Assembly: GCF_002871005.1 (NCBI RefSeq)
Contig: NZ_PHSN01000001.1
Coordinates: 186,001-250,000, forward strand
Source of the DNA: Acidimangrovimonas sediminis
Lineage (GTDB): Bacteria > Pseudomonadota > Alphaproteobacteria > Rhodobacterales > Rhodobacteraceae
Reading direction: 5' to 3'
DNA: 64,000 bases
Shown here: positions 56,727 to 64,000 of the stretch, one piece after another
How the letters are laid out: each line of letters opens with the position of its first letter
Position numbering within the stretch: the stretch's first letter is position 1
Notes under the pieces: model-generated
What the model was told of the DNA's origin: nothing
The model's database searches: none
What the model saw: only the letters and a program-made list of their open reading frames with translations
Translations under genes and position numbers: made by a program

Positions 56727-56776
56727 CTTTCTTCTGAGCGGAAATATCCCGGGGGGTCCGGGGGGCTGGCCCCCCG
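56727..56776 (+). repeat. Dispersed CTTTCTTCTGAGCGG/hairpin repeat
   Basis: A copy with CTTTCTTCTGAGCGG, AAATATCCC and a GGGGGGCTGGCCCCCC hairpin. It lies 15 bp after topA, in the convergent gap with tldD. Confidence 0.85.
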
Positions 56777-56798
56777 GCGCTCTCCGCCTCCCGCGGCT

Positions 56799-58220
56799 TC
56801 AGGCCGCCGATCCCCCGACCGTCAGTCCGCCGATCAGCAGGGTGGGCTGCCCCACGCCCACCGGCACCCATTGCCCCGCCTTGCCGCAGTTCCCGACCCC
56901 GGGATCCAGCGCCATGTCGTTGCCGATTGCCCGGATGTGCCGCATCGCGGTGGGGCCGTCACCGATCAGCGTGGCGCCCTTCACCGGCGCGCCGATGACG
57001 CCGTTCTTCACCCGGTAGGCCTCGGTGCAGGAAAACACGAACTTGCCGTTGGTGATGTCGACCTGACCGCCGCCGAAGCCCACGGCATAGATCCCGTCCT
57101 TCACCTCGGCCACGATCTCACCGGGGCTCGCGTCGCCGCCCAGCATGTAGGTGTTGGTCATCCGCGGCATCGGGATATGGGCAAAGCTCTCGCGCCGGCC
57201 GTTGCCGGTGGGTTTCACCCCCATGAGGCGGGCGTTCTGGCGGTCCTGCATGTAGCCCACCAGCACCCCGTCCTCGATCAGGACGTTCTTGCCCGAGGGG
57301 GTGCCCTCGTCGTCGACGGTCAGCGATCCGCGCCGGTCCGGGATCGTGCCGTCGTCCAGCACGGTGACGCCTTTCGCGGCCACCTGCTGCCCCATGAGCC
57401 CGGCGAAGGCCGAGGATTTCTTGCGGTTGAAATCCCCCTCCAGCCCGTGCCCCACGGCCTCGTGCAGCAGGACCCCGGGCCAGCCCGCGCCCAGTGCCAC
57501 GTCCATCACGCCCGCCGGCGCGGGTTCCGCGCGCAGGTTCACCAGCGCGATGCGCAGTGCCTCGCGCGCGGTTTCTTCCCAGTTCTCGCGCGCGATCAGG
57601 CCGGTCAGGCCGATCCGCCCGCCGCCGCCCGCGCTGCCGCTCTCGCGCCGCCCGTTCTCCTCGACGATGACTGCGACATTCAGCCGCGCCATGGGCCGGG
57701 TGTCCGAGACCGCGCCGCCTTCGGGGCGCAGGATCACGACCTCCTGAAGCGAGGCCGCCAGCGTGGCCGAGACCTGCACCACCCGCTTGTCCAGCGCGCG
57801 GGCGAAGGCGTCGATCTCGCGCAGCGTGTCGATCTTCACGCCGAAGGTCGCGCCCGCCATCGGGTCGGCATCGGTATAGAGCCGGCGGTTGGTGTGCTGC
57901 GGTGCGTCCGCCATCACGCCGCCGCCGTCGCCCACGGCCAGACGTGCGGTCTCGGCCGCGCGCAGCAGCGCCTTTTCCGTGAGATGGGTGGAATGGGCAT
58001 AGCCCGCCACCTCGCCCTTCACCGCGCGCAGGCCGAAGCCTTCCGAGGCGTCGTAGCTGGCGTTGCGGATGCGTCCGTCGTCCAGCACCAGCGCCTCGGA
58101 CCGGCGCCGTTCCAGGAACAGCTCACCATCGTCCGCGCCATCGGTGGCGCTGCGCAGGATCGTCAGCGCGCGCCCCTCGTCAAGGTCCGTCTCGAACGGA
58201 CGAAAGCTTTCATGTGTCAT
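56799..58220 (-). CDS. tldD: Metalloprotease TldD
   Basis: TldD with TldE forms a zinc protease that unfolds and degrades peptides, such as antitoxins and microcin precursors. The 473-aa protein has the metal motif HEAVGHGLEGDF and the C-terminal glycine-rich TldD core. ATG 58220 (MTHESFRPFETD) was preferred over a TTG two codons upstream. The partner gene is not adjacent. It is divergent from ctaC; this tldD-ctaC neighbourhood is common in Rhodobacterales. Confidence 0.95.
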   Translation of the reverse strand: MTHESFRPFETDLDEGRALTILRSATDGADDGELFLERRRSEALVLDDGRIRNASYDASEGFGLRAVKGEVAGYAHSTHLTEKALLRAAETARLAVGDGGGVMADAPQHTNRRLYTDADPMAGATFGVKIDTLREIDAFARALDKRVVQVSATLAASLQEVVILRPEGGAVSDTRPMARLNVAVIVEENGRRESGSAGGGGRIGLTGLIARENWEETAREALRIALVNLRAEPAPAGVMDVALGAGWPGVLLHEAVGHGLEGDFNRKKSSAFAGLMGQQVAAKGVTVLDDGTIPDRRGSLTVDDEGTPSGKNVLIEDGVLVGYMQDRQNARLMGVKPTGNGRRESFAHIPMPRMTNTYMLGGDASPGEIVAEVKDGIYAVGFGGGQVDITNGKFVFSCTEAYRVKNGVIGAPVKGATLIGDGPTAMRHIRAIGNDMALDPGVGNCGKAGQWVPVGVGQPTLLIGGLTVGGSAA

Positions 58221-58241
58221 AGCCAAGTGCCTAGCATGTCC

Positions 58242-58255
58242 CTGATCCAGATCAA
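58242..58255. promoter_or_regulatory. FNR-type box CTGAT-CCAG-ATCAA between tldD and ctaC
   Basis: It matches TTGAT-N4-ATCAA at nine of ten positions and is the reverse complement of the box at 50888 over 13 bases. It lies 22 bp upstream of the tldD start and about 142 bp before ctaC. A TAATAT (58300-58305) could be the ctaC -10. Oxygen-dependent control of the aa3 oxidase genes by an FnrL-like protein is inferred. Confidence 0.45.
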
Positions 58256-58396
58256 CCTATGCCGCTTTGCAGCATGGGTTTTTCTTGTCGATTCCCTCGT
58301 AATATGTTTTCACAAAAAAGAGAAACAACCGGGAGCCCGCCTGACGCGGACCCCGACAAGCGGACCCGAAGCCGCGGCACAACATGGGAACACGCA

Positions 58397-59353
58397 ATGC
58401 GCAACACGATCCTCAAGCGGGGCGTCGGCGCCCTGTCGATCCTGATCTCGAGCGCCGCGGCGGCCGTGGCGGAAGATGTTGAAATCATTGGCCAGCCGCG
58501 ATCCGGCATGACCGGGTTCCAGCCCGCGTCAACCCCTGTTGCGCACGATCTGCAATGGCTCGACGGGATGATGACGGTGGTCATGGCGGTGATCGTGGTC
58601 TTCGTGACGTGCCTGTTACTTTACGTGATCTTCCGGTTTCGGGCGGGGCGCAACGTGGTGCCCGCCCGCTTTACCCACAACACCCCGCTGGAGGTCGCTT
58701 GGACCATGGTGCCGGTGGCGATCCTGGTGATGATCGGGGCTTTTTCCCTGCCCACGCTGTTCAAGGAGATGGAGATCCCCAGGGCCGATGTCACCATCAA
58801 GGTCACCGGCAACCAGTGGTTTTGGTCCTACGAATACCCCGAGGAAAAGATTGCCTTCGACAGCTACATGATCGGCTCTCCCGCCTCGATCGACGACGCG
58901 GCCGAGCCCGGGGTGAAGCCCTATATCCTGAACGCCGCGATGGAGGAGAAGCTTAAGAAGGCGGGCTACAGCCGCGACCAGTTCCTGCTGGCCACGACGA
59001 ACCCGGTCGTCGTGCCGGTGGGCAAGACCGTGGTGGTCAAGATCACCGGCGCGGACGTGATCCATTCCTGGGCGCTGCCGGCCTTCGGGGTGAAGCAGGA
59101 CGCGGTGCCGGGGCGCCTGGCCGAAGCCTGGTTCAAGGTCGACAAGCCCGGCGTCTATTTCGGCCAGTGCTCGGAGCTTTGCGGCAAGGATCATTCATAC
59201 ATGCCGATCGAGGTGCACGCGGTGAGCGAGGCGGAATACGCGACCTGGCTGACCAAGGCGAAACAGCAATTTGCGGAGGCAGGTGCGACACCTCCGCGCG
59301 GCCTGCAGAAAGTCGGTCACAAACCCGCGATCCGCGTGGCGTTGCGCGAATGA
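58397..59353 (+). CDS. ctaC: Cytochrome c oxidase subunit II
   Basis: Subunit II of aa3-type oxidase accepts electrons from cytochrome c at the CuA site. The 318-aa precursor has a signal peptide, two membrane helices and the periplasmic cupredoxin domain with QWFWSYEYP and the CuA ligands C258, C262, H266 and M269 in CSELCGKDHSYM. ATG 58397 gives MRNTILKRGVGALS. The upstream 142-bp leader region holds the FNR-type box. Subunit I is not in the window, as is usual in Rhodobacter. Confidence 0.96.
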   Translation: MRNTILKRGVGALSILISSAAAAVAEDVEIIGQPRSGMTGFQPASTPVAHDLQWLDGMMTVVMAVIVVFVTCLLLYVIFRFRAGRNVVPARFTHNTPLEVAWTMVPVAILVMIGAFSLPTLFKEMEIPRADVTIKVTGNQWFWSYEYPEEKIAFDSYMIGSPASIDDAAEPGVKPYILNAAMEEKLKKAGYSRDQFLLATTNPVVVPVGKTVVVKITGADVIHSWALPAFGVKQDAVPGRLAEAWFKVDKPGVYFGQCSELCGKDHSYMPIEVHAVSEAEYATWLTKAKQQFAEAGATPPRGLQKVGHKPAIRVALRE

Positions 59354-59399
59354 TCGGAGTATCGGGTGCGTCGGGATTCCCTGACTTTGCGAGGACGTG

Positions 59400-60335
59400 A
59401 TGGCCGATATCCGGGTCGATGAGCAATCGGGTGAGGCGGGCTTCGGCGATTACGTCGCTCTGCTCAAGCCGCGCGTCATGTCGCTCGTCGTCTTCACGGC
59501 GCTGGTCGGTCTGCTCGTGGCGCCGGTTTCGGTGCACCCGGTGATCGCCTTCGCCTCCATCGTGTTCATCGCGCTGGGGGGCGGGGCGTCGGGCGCGCTG
59601 AACATGTGGTGGGACAGCGACATCGACCGTGTCATGCGCCGCACCTGCGCCCGCCCGATCCCCGCGGGACGGGTGGAACCGAACGAGGCGCTGGCGCTCG
59701 GCCTCGGACTGTCGATCCTGTCGGTCGCGATGCTGGGGCTGGCGGCGAACTGGGTCGCGGCGGGGCTTCTGGCCTTCACCATCTTCTTCTACGTCGTGGT
59801 CTATTCGATGTGGCTCAAGCGCACGACGCCGCAGAACATCGTGATCGGCGGCGCGGCGGGCGCCTTCCCTCCGATGATCGGCTGGGCCTGCGCCACCGGC
59901 GGCATCAGCGTGGAAAGCGTGGCGATGTTCGCGCTGATCTTCATGTGGACGCCGCCGCACTTCTGGTCGCTCGCGCTGTTCATGAAGGACGATTATTCCA
60001 ACGCCGGTGTGCCGATGCTGACCGTGACCCACGGGCGCAAGTCGGCCCGCACGCATATCCTCGTCTACACCCTGCTGCTGGCGCCGGTGACGATCGGCAC
60101 CGGCTTCACCCAGATCGGCGGCGGGGTCTACCTTGCCATCGCCACCCTGCTGCACGCCCGCTTTCTCTGGGGCGCCTGGCAGATCTGGCGCCGGGATGAG
60201 GCCGCGGCGATCGCCGACAAGTACAAGGTGGAACGCAAGACCTTCCGCTTCTCGCTGATCTACCTTGCCGCGCTGTTCGCGGCGCTGCTGGCCGAGGCGG
60301 GGTTGCATCACTTCGGGTTCGGAGGGTGGTGGTGA
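59400..60335 (+). CDS. ctaB: Protoheme IX farnesyltransferase (heme O synthase)
   Basis: CtaB farnesylates heme b to heme o, the precursor of heme a. The 311-aa polytopic UbiA-family protein carries the prenyl-diphosphate/Mg motif NMWWDSDIDRVMRRTCARP and WTPPHFWSLALFMKDDY. GAGGA four bases upstream favours ATG 59400 over GTG 59397. The next small ORF overlaps its stop. Confidence 0.95.
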   Translation: MADIRVDEQSGEAGFGDYVALLKPRVMSLVVFTALVGLLVAPVSVHPVIAFASIVFIALGGGASGALNMWWDSDIDRVMRRTCARPIPAGRVEPNEALALGLGLSILSVAMLGLAANWVAAGLLAFTIFFYVVVYSMWLKRTTPQNIVIGGAAGAFPPMIGWACATGGISVESVAMFALIFMWTPPHFWSLALFMKDDYSNAGVPMLTVTHGRKSARTHILVYTLLLAPVTIGTGFTQIGGGVYLAIATLLHARFLWGAWQIWRRDEAAAIADKYKVERKTFRFSLIYLAALFAALLAEAGLHHFGFGGWW

Positions 60336-60532
60336 CAGGGCTTGCGCCGGAACACGAGATCCACAGACGCCGCTTCGGGCGCAACCTCGGTCTCGGGCTG
60401 GCGCTCCTGTTCTTCGTCATCCTCGTCTTCGCCCTGACCATCGTCAAGGTGGGCGAGCAGCCCGCGCCGCTGGGCGCGGCACCCGCCCTTCAGGGCCAGG
60501 CACATGGCCAGCCAAAGGGGCAGGGGGGATGA
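60332..60532 (+). CDS. Small single-pass protein between ctaB and ctaG (CoxF-like)
   Basis: The 66-aa protein has a charged N terminus (EHEIHRRRFGRN), one membrane helix (LGLGLALLFFVILVFALTIVKVG) and a Gly/Gln/Pro-rich tail. GTG 60332 overlaps the ctaB stop and has GGAGGG five bases upstream; its own stop overlaps ctaG. Small proteins in this slot are regular in alphaproteobacterial cox clusters and are presumed oxidase assembly factors or subunits. No function is proven from sequence. Confidence 0.78.
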   Translation: MTGLAPEHEIHRRRFGRNLGLGLALLFFVILVFALTIVKVGEQPAPLGAAPALQGQAHGQPKGQGG

Positions 60533-61092
60533 GTGCTGGGGCGGGATCGCATCGCGGGTCGATCCGGGCCCGGATCTGGGCGGGCCTCGCCGCGCTCTGC
60601 GTGATCTTCGCCGCCGGGCCGCTTTACGTCTGGTACCACGGCGACGCGGTCCTCAGCCCCAATCCGCTCGACCGCAAGGTCACGATCCGCTTCCGTTCGG
60701 ACGCCTCCGGCATGGGCTGGCAGTTCCACCCGCAGCAGGAGCGGATGCAGCTGGCGCTCGGCGAGACCGGCCTTGCCTTCTTCGACGTGGAAAATCCCGG
60801 CAAGCGGCCGATGGCCGGCCGCTCGACCTATGCCGTCGCCCCGCCCGGGGCCGACCGCTACCTGATCCGTGTCGCGTGCTTCTGCACCGAGACGCAGGTG
60901 CTGGCCCCGGGGGAGCGGGCCGAGGTGCCGATGGGCTTTCTGATCGATCCGGCGATCCTGTACGACCGGGCGGCGGACGGCCTTCACGAGATCACGCTGA
61001 CCTACAGCTTTCACGAAACCGACCTGCCGGCCGCGCCGGCCACCGCCCCGGGGGGAGACGGGGCCGCGGTGCCTGCGCGCGCGGTATACTGA
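60529..61092 (+). CDS. ctaG: Cytochrome c oxidase assembly protein CtaG/Cox11
   Basis: Cox11/CtaG inserts copper into the CuB site of subunit I. The 187-aa protein has an N-terminal membrane anchor (ARIWAGLAALCVIFAAGPLYVWY) and a periplasmic immunoglobulin-like domain with the copper ligands in ACFCTETQVLAPGE, followed by PMGFLIDPAI. The start overlaps the previous stop (ATGA), so the gene is translationally coupled. Confidence 0.95.
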   Translation: MSAGAGSHRGSIRARIWAGLAALCVIFAAGPLYVWYHGDAVLSPNPLDRKVTIRFRSDASGMGWQFHPQQERMQLALGETGLAFFDVENPGKRPMAGRSTYAVAPPGADRYLIRVACFCTETQVLAPGERAEVPMGFLIDPAILYDRAADGLHEITLTYSFHETDLPAAPATAPGGDGAAVPARAVY

Positions 61093-61140
61093 AGGGAAGA
61101 CTACGACAGACACGTGCCGGAGCCTGCGAGGGAGGAGACC

Positions 61141-61959
61141 ATGGCGCATGAGACGAACCACGACTATCATATCCTGAAGCCGTCGATCTGGCCGTTTCTC
61201 GGCGCGCTCGGGGCCTTCATCATGCTGTTCGGGCTGGTGTTGTGGATGCACGACCGGGGGGCATGGATGTTCGCGGGCGGGGCGATCCTCGTGGCCTACG
61301 TGATGTTCGGCTGGTGGTCCGAGGTGGTGTTCGAGGGCAACCACGGCGACCACACCCCGGTGGTCCGGCTGGGCCTGCGCTACGGATTCATCCTGTTCAT
61401 CATGTCCGAGGTGATGTTCTTCGCCGCCTGGTTCTGGAGCTTCTTCAAGCACGCCATGTACCCCGGCGGCCCGGAACAGCCCGCGGCGTTCCAGACCTAT
61501 CCGCCCGAGGGCATCGTGCCCTTCGACCCCTGGCACCTGCCGCTGATCAACACGCTGATCCTGCTGTGTTCCGGCGCCGCGGCGACCTGGGCGCATCACG
61601 CGCTGGTCGAGGAGAACGACCACAAGCAGATGGTGCGCGCGCTGGCGCTGACGATCTTTCTGGGGCTGATGTTCACCTGCGTGCAGGCCTATGAATACAC
61701 CCATGCCCATTTCGGCTTTTCGGGCAACATCTACGGCGCGAACTTCTTCATGGCGACCGGGTTCCACGGCACCCATGTGATCATCGGTACGATCTTTCTC
61801 TTCGTGTGCATGATGCGGGCGATGCGGGGGGATTTCACGCCACGCCAGCACGTGGGGTTCGAGGCGGCGGTGTGGTACTGGCACTTCGTCGATGTGGTGT
61901 GGCTGTTCCTCTTCGCGGCGGTCTACATCTGGGGCAGCAGCGGTGTCGCGGCCCATTAG
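61141..61959 (+). CDS. ctaE: Cytochrome c oxidase subunit III
   Basis: The 272-aa seven-helix subunit III stabilises the oxidase during turnover. Conserved stretches include [51 protein letters not shown] and [34 protein letters not shown] directly precedes the ATG. A double hairpin begins 6 bp after its stop. Confidence 0.97.
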   Translation: MAHETNHDYHILKPSIWPFLGALGAFIMLFGLVLWMHDRGAWMFAGGAILVAYVMFGWWSEVVFEGNHGDHTPVVRLGLRYGFILFIMSEVMFFAAWFWSFFKHAMYPGGPEQPAAFQTYPPEGIVPFDPWHLPLINTLILLCSGAAATWAHHALVEENDHKQMVRALALTIFLGLMFTCVQAYEYTHAHFGFSGNIYGANFFMATGFHGTHVIIGTIFLFVCMMRAMRGDFTPRQHVGFEAAVWYWHFVDVVWLFLFAAVYIWGSSGVAAH

Positions 61960-61964
61960 CGCCC

Positions 61965-62011
61965 CAAATCCTTTCAAAGGATTTTGCCAAGAATTTTTGG
62001 AAAATTCTTGG
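61965..62011. repeat. AT-rich double-hairpin element between ctaE and surf1
   Basis: AAATCCTTT (61966-61974) and AAAGGATTT (61976-61984) form the first stem. CCAAGAATTTT (61987-61997) and AAAATTCTTGG (62001-62011) form a perfect 11-bp second stem with a 3-nt loop. The two stems match those at 49817-49866 but in the opposite order, i.e. inverted orientation. The surf1 start lies 13 bp downstream. Confidence 0.88.
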
Positions 62012-62023
62012 GCCAGGCCCGGC

Positions 62024-62758
62024 GTGCGGCGCCGCTTTGTCTCGGCGCTTGTCTTCGGTCTCGCGGGGGCTGCGCTCCTCGTGGGGCTGGGTGTCTGGCA
62101 GGTCCGGCGGCTGCACTGGAAGGAAGGTCTGATCGCGCGGATCGAGGCGAAGATCGCCGCCGATCCGGTGGCGGTGCCCGCGGCACCCGACCCGGTGCGC
62201 GATGCCTATCTGCCGGTCGTGGCCGGGGGGCGGCTGACGGGGCAGGGGCTGCGCGTCCTGACCGGGGTGAAGTTTCGCGGCCCCGGGCACCTGATCGTGG
62301 CAGTGCTGGAGACCGCGGGCGGGCGGCGCCTGATGGTCGATCTCGGCTTTCGGCCGGAGGGCGGGGACCGGAGCGCCACCGGAGGCTCCACCGGGGGCGC
62401 CGGCAGAGGCGGGGACGGGCGCGTTCTGGCCGCGATCCCGGCGGGGCAGGCGCGCATCACCGGCAACCTGATCTGGCCCGATGAGGTCGACAGCTTCACC
62501 CCGGCGCCGGATCTTTCCCGCCATCTGTGGTTCGCCCGCGACGTGCCGGCGATGGCGCGGGTGCTGGGGGCGGAGCCGGTGCTGATCGCCGCGCGCCGGG
62601 TCGAGGGCGTGGCGACCCGGGCCGACCCGATGCCGGTCTCCACCGACGGGATACCGAATGACCACAGGCAGTACGCGCTGACGTGGTTTTCGCTGGCCCT
62701 TGTGTGGTTGGGGATGACAGGCCTTCTGCTCTGGCGTATCACGCGGCGGACAGATTGA
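62024..62758 (+). CDS. SURF1 family cytochrome oxidase assembly protein
   Basis: Surf1 helps insert heme a into subunit I. The 244-aa protein has membrane helices at both ends (SALVFGLAGAALLVGLGVWQVRR; WFSLALVWLGMTGLLLWRI) and a periplasmic domain with the LGVWQ signature. The frame stays open back to 61892 across the hairpins, but GTG 62024 gives the normal start MRRRFVSALVFG. The ribosome site is weak and next to a stem, so translation may depend on coupling to ctaE. Confidence 0.9.
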   Translation: MRRRFVSALVFGLAGAALLVGLGVWQVRRLHWKEGLIARIEAKIAADPVAVPAAPDPVRDAYLPVVAGGRLTGQGLRVLTGVKFRGPGHLIVAVLETAGGRRLMVDLGFRPEGGDRSATGGSTGGAGRGGDGRVLAAIPAGQARITGNLIWPDEVDSFTPAPDLSRHLWFARDVPAMARVLGAEPVLIAARRVEGVATRADPMPVSTDGIPNDHRQYALTWFSLALVWLGMTGLLLWRITRRTD

Positions 62759-62768
62759 AGGCCGCACC

Positions 62769-64000
62769 ATGCGTTATGTATCCACCCGGGGCGCCGCCCC
62801 GGTCCTGAACTTCGAAGAGGCCATGCTGACGGGCCTTGCCCGTGACGGCGGGCTCTACGTCCCCGAGACGATCCCCGAGATGAGCGCCGACGAGATCGCG
62901 GCGTTGGCCGGGCTCAGCTACGAGGAGGCGGCGTTTCGCGTCATGCGCCCCTTCCTCGGCGAAAGCTTCGCCGACGATGAGCTGGGGGTCATCATCTCGC
63001 GCGCCTATGCGGGCTTCGGCCATGCGGCGCGCGCGCCTCTGAAGCAACTCGCGCCGAACCATTTCCTGCTGGAACTGTTCCACGGGCCGACGCTGGCCTT
63101 CAAGGATTTCGCGATGCAGCTGATCGGCCAGCTGTTCCAGACTGCGCTGGCCCGTTCGGGGCAGAAGATCACCATCGTGGGCGCGACGTCCGGCGACACC
63201 GGATCCGCCGCGATCGAGGCGTTCAAGGGCCTCGACAACGTCGATGTCTTCATCCTTTTCCCGCATGGCCGGGTGTCCGAGGTGCAGCGCCGGCAGATGA
63301 CCACGCCGTCCGAGGCGAACGTGCACGCGATAGCGCTGGACGGCGATTTCGACACCTGCCAGGGCCGCCTCAAGGACCTGTTCAACGATTTCGAGTTCCG
63401 CGACGCGGTCGGCCTTGCCGGCGTCAACTCGATCAACTGGGCACGGGTGCTGGCGCAGGTCGTCTATTACTTCACCTCTGCCGTCTCCCTTGGCGCGCCG
63501 CACCGCAAGGTGAGCTTCACGGTGCCGACCGGCAATTTCGGCGACATCTTCGCGGGCTACATCGCGCGGCGGATGGGCCTGCCGATCGAGACGCTGGTGA
63601 TCGCGACCAATCAGAACGACATCCTGCACCGCGCGCTGGAAACCGGCAGCTACACCCCCACCGGGGTGGTGCCGTCGATCAGTCCGTCGATGGATATCCA
63701 GGTCTCGTCGAATTTCGAGCGGGCCCTCTTCGACGCCTATGGCCGCGATGGTGCCGCCGTGGCGCAGCTGATGGACGAGCTGAAGGCCGGCGGCAGCTTT
63801 GCCATCAGCCAGGGCGCGCTGGAAAGTCTGCGGGAGACCTTCGCCACGGGCCGCGCCTCGGAGGCCGAGACCTCGGCCACCATCAAGGCGACGCTGGCCG
63901 CGACCGGAGAACTGCTCTGCCCGCATTCCGCGGTGGGGGTGAAGGTGGCGTCCGAACATGTCGGGGCCACCCCGATGATCACGCTGGCCACCGCGCATCC
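62769..64000 (+). CDS. thrC: Threonine synthase (5' part, runs off the window)
   Basis: ThrC converts O-phosphohomoserine to threonine with PLP. About 410 residues are visible of an expected 460. The N-terminal MRYVSTRGAAPVLNFEEAML and GLARDGGLYVPE, the PLP lysine K112 in PTLAFKDFAMQ, VGATSGDTGSAA and PTGNFGDIFAGY are intact. It begins 10 bp after surf1 and is probably cotranscribed. The end is cut off at position 64000. Confidence 0.96.
   Translation, partial: MRYVSTRGAAPVLNFEEAMLTGLARDGGLYVPETIPEMSADEIAALAGLSYEEAAFRVMRPFLGESFADDELGVIISRAYAGFGHAARAPLKQLAPNHFLLELFHGPTLAFKDFAMQLIGQLFQTALARSGQKITIVGATSGDTGSAAIEAFKGLDNVDVFILFPHGRVSEVQRRQMTTPSEANVHAIALDGDFDTCQGRLKDLFNDFEFRDAVGLAGVNSINWARVLAQVVYYFTSAVSLGAPHRKVSFTVPTGNFGDIFAGYIARRMGLPIETLVIATNQNDILHRALETGSYTPTGVVPSISPSMDIQVSSNFERALFDAYGRDGAAVAQLMDELKAGGSFAISQGALESLRETFATGRASEAETSATIKATLAATGELLCPHSAVGVKVASEHVGATPMITLATAH

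Noticed and set aside
58285-58305. TTGTCG ... TAATAT as a ctaC promoter
   Set aside because: The spacing is only 9 bp; TAATAT may be a -10 but no matching -35 is seen.

Overview
The window is GC-rich, densely coded, ordinary-looking bacterial chromosome. It most likely comes from a member of the Rhodobacterales (Rhodobacter/Rhodovulum/roseobacter-type Alphaproteobacteria). The support is gene content and order: a PccR-type regulator beside pccB/pccA/methylmalonyl-CoA mutase; DUF4167, DUF1127, DUF486 and DUF6497 proteins; lptF-lptG-lptD-surA-pdxA-rsmA; the aa3 oxidase accessory block ctaC-ctaB-small ORF-ctaG-ctaE-surf1-thrC; and short intergenic repeats. I see no IS element, prophage, CRISPR array, rRNA or tRNA.

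Layout. 1-2.8 kb: tail of a probable folB, then folP and glmM. 2.9-6.6 kb: OpgC-like acyltransferase, DMT exporter and aldo/keto reductase, all on the minus strand. 6.8-17.9 kb: propionyl-CoA assimilation locus with pccR, a DUF486 membrane protein, pccB, four poorly known genes, pccA, a membrane-anchored unknown and methylmalonyl-CoA mutase. Together these convert propionyl-CoA to succinyl-CoA. TTTGC-rich operator-like repeats precede both pccR and pccB. 18.1-26.8 kb: YeeE/YedE permease divergent from an MFS transporter, a P-loop kinase, prmA, DUF1127, ruvC-ruvA (no ruvB follows), cysE, and a DUF4174 and an RcnB-like secreted protein. 27.2-32.6 kb: M20 amidohydrolase, then polyamine genes (FAD oxidase divergent from putrescine-type aminotransferase-agmatinase) and DUF1499. 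32.7-36.6 kb: translation genes (prfA-prmC, DUF4167, rsmA). 36.8-43.5 kb: envelope operon on the minus strand, read lptF to rsmA. 43.7-49.8 kb: pepA-holC, an aspartic protease, MarC, an ABC-F ATPase and ndk. 50-56.7 kb: small ORF, NsrR-like Rrf2 regulator, dipeptidase, dprA, topA. 56.8-64 kb: tldD, cytochrome c oxidase genes, surf1 and a thrC cut by the window end.

Most of the unexplained structure is intergenic. One GC-rich repeat family (a CTTCTTCTGAGCGG arm, then AAATATCCC, then a G/C hairpin) occurs in at least seven intergenic regions, twice as an inverted pair. A second AT-rich element made of two adjacent hairpins lies after ndk and between ctaE and surf1, with a related single hairpin before dprA. 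Candidate regulatory sites include the PccR-type repeats, two near-identical FNR-type boxes (before the Rrf2 regulator and before ctaC) and a CtrA-type site before dprA. The best candidate overlooked gene is a 21-residue minus-strand ORF between pccA's downstream neighbour and the mutase; it has both a sigma70-like promoter and a good ribosome binding site. No clearly new multi-gene system is evident. The least explained conserved-looking genes are those embedded in the propionyl-CoA locus.
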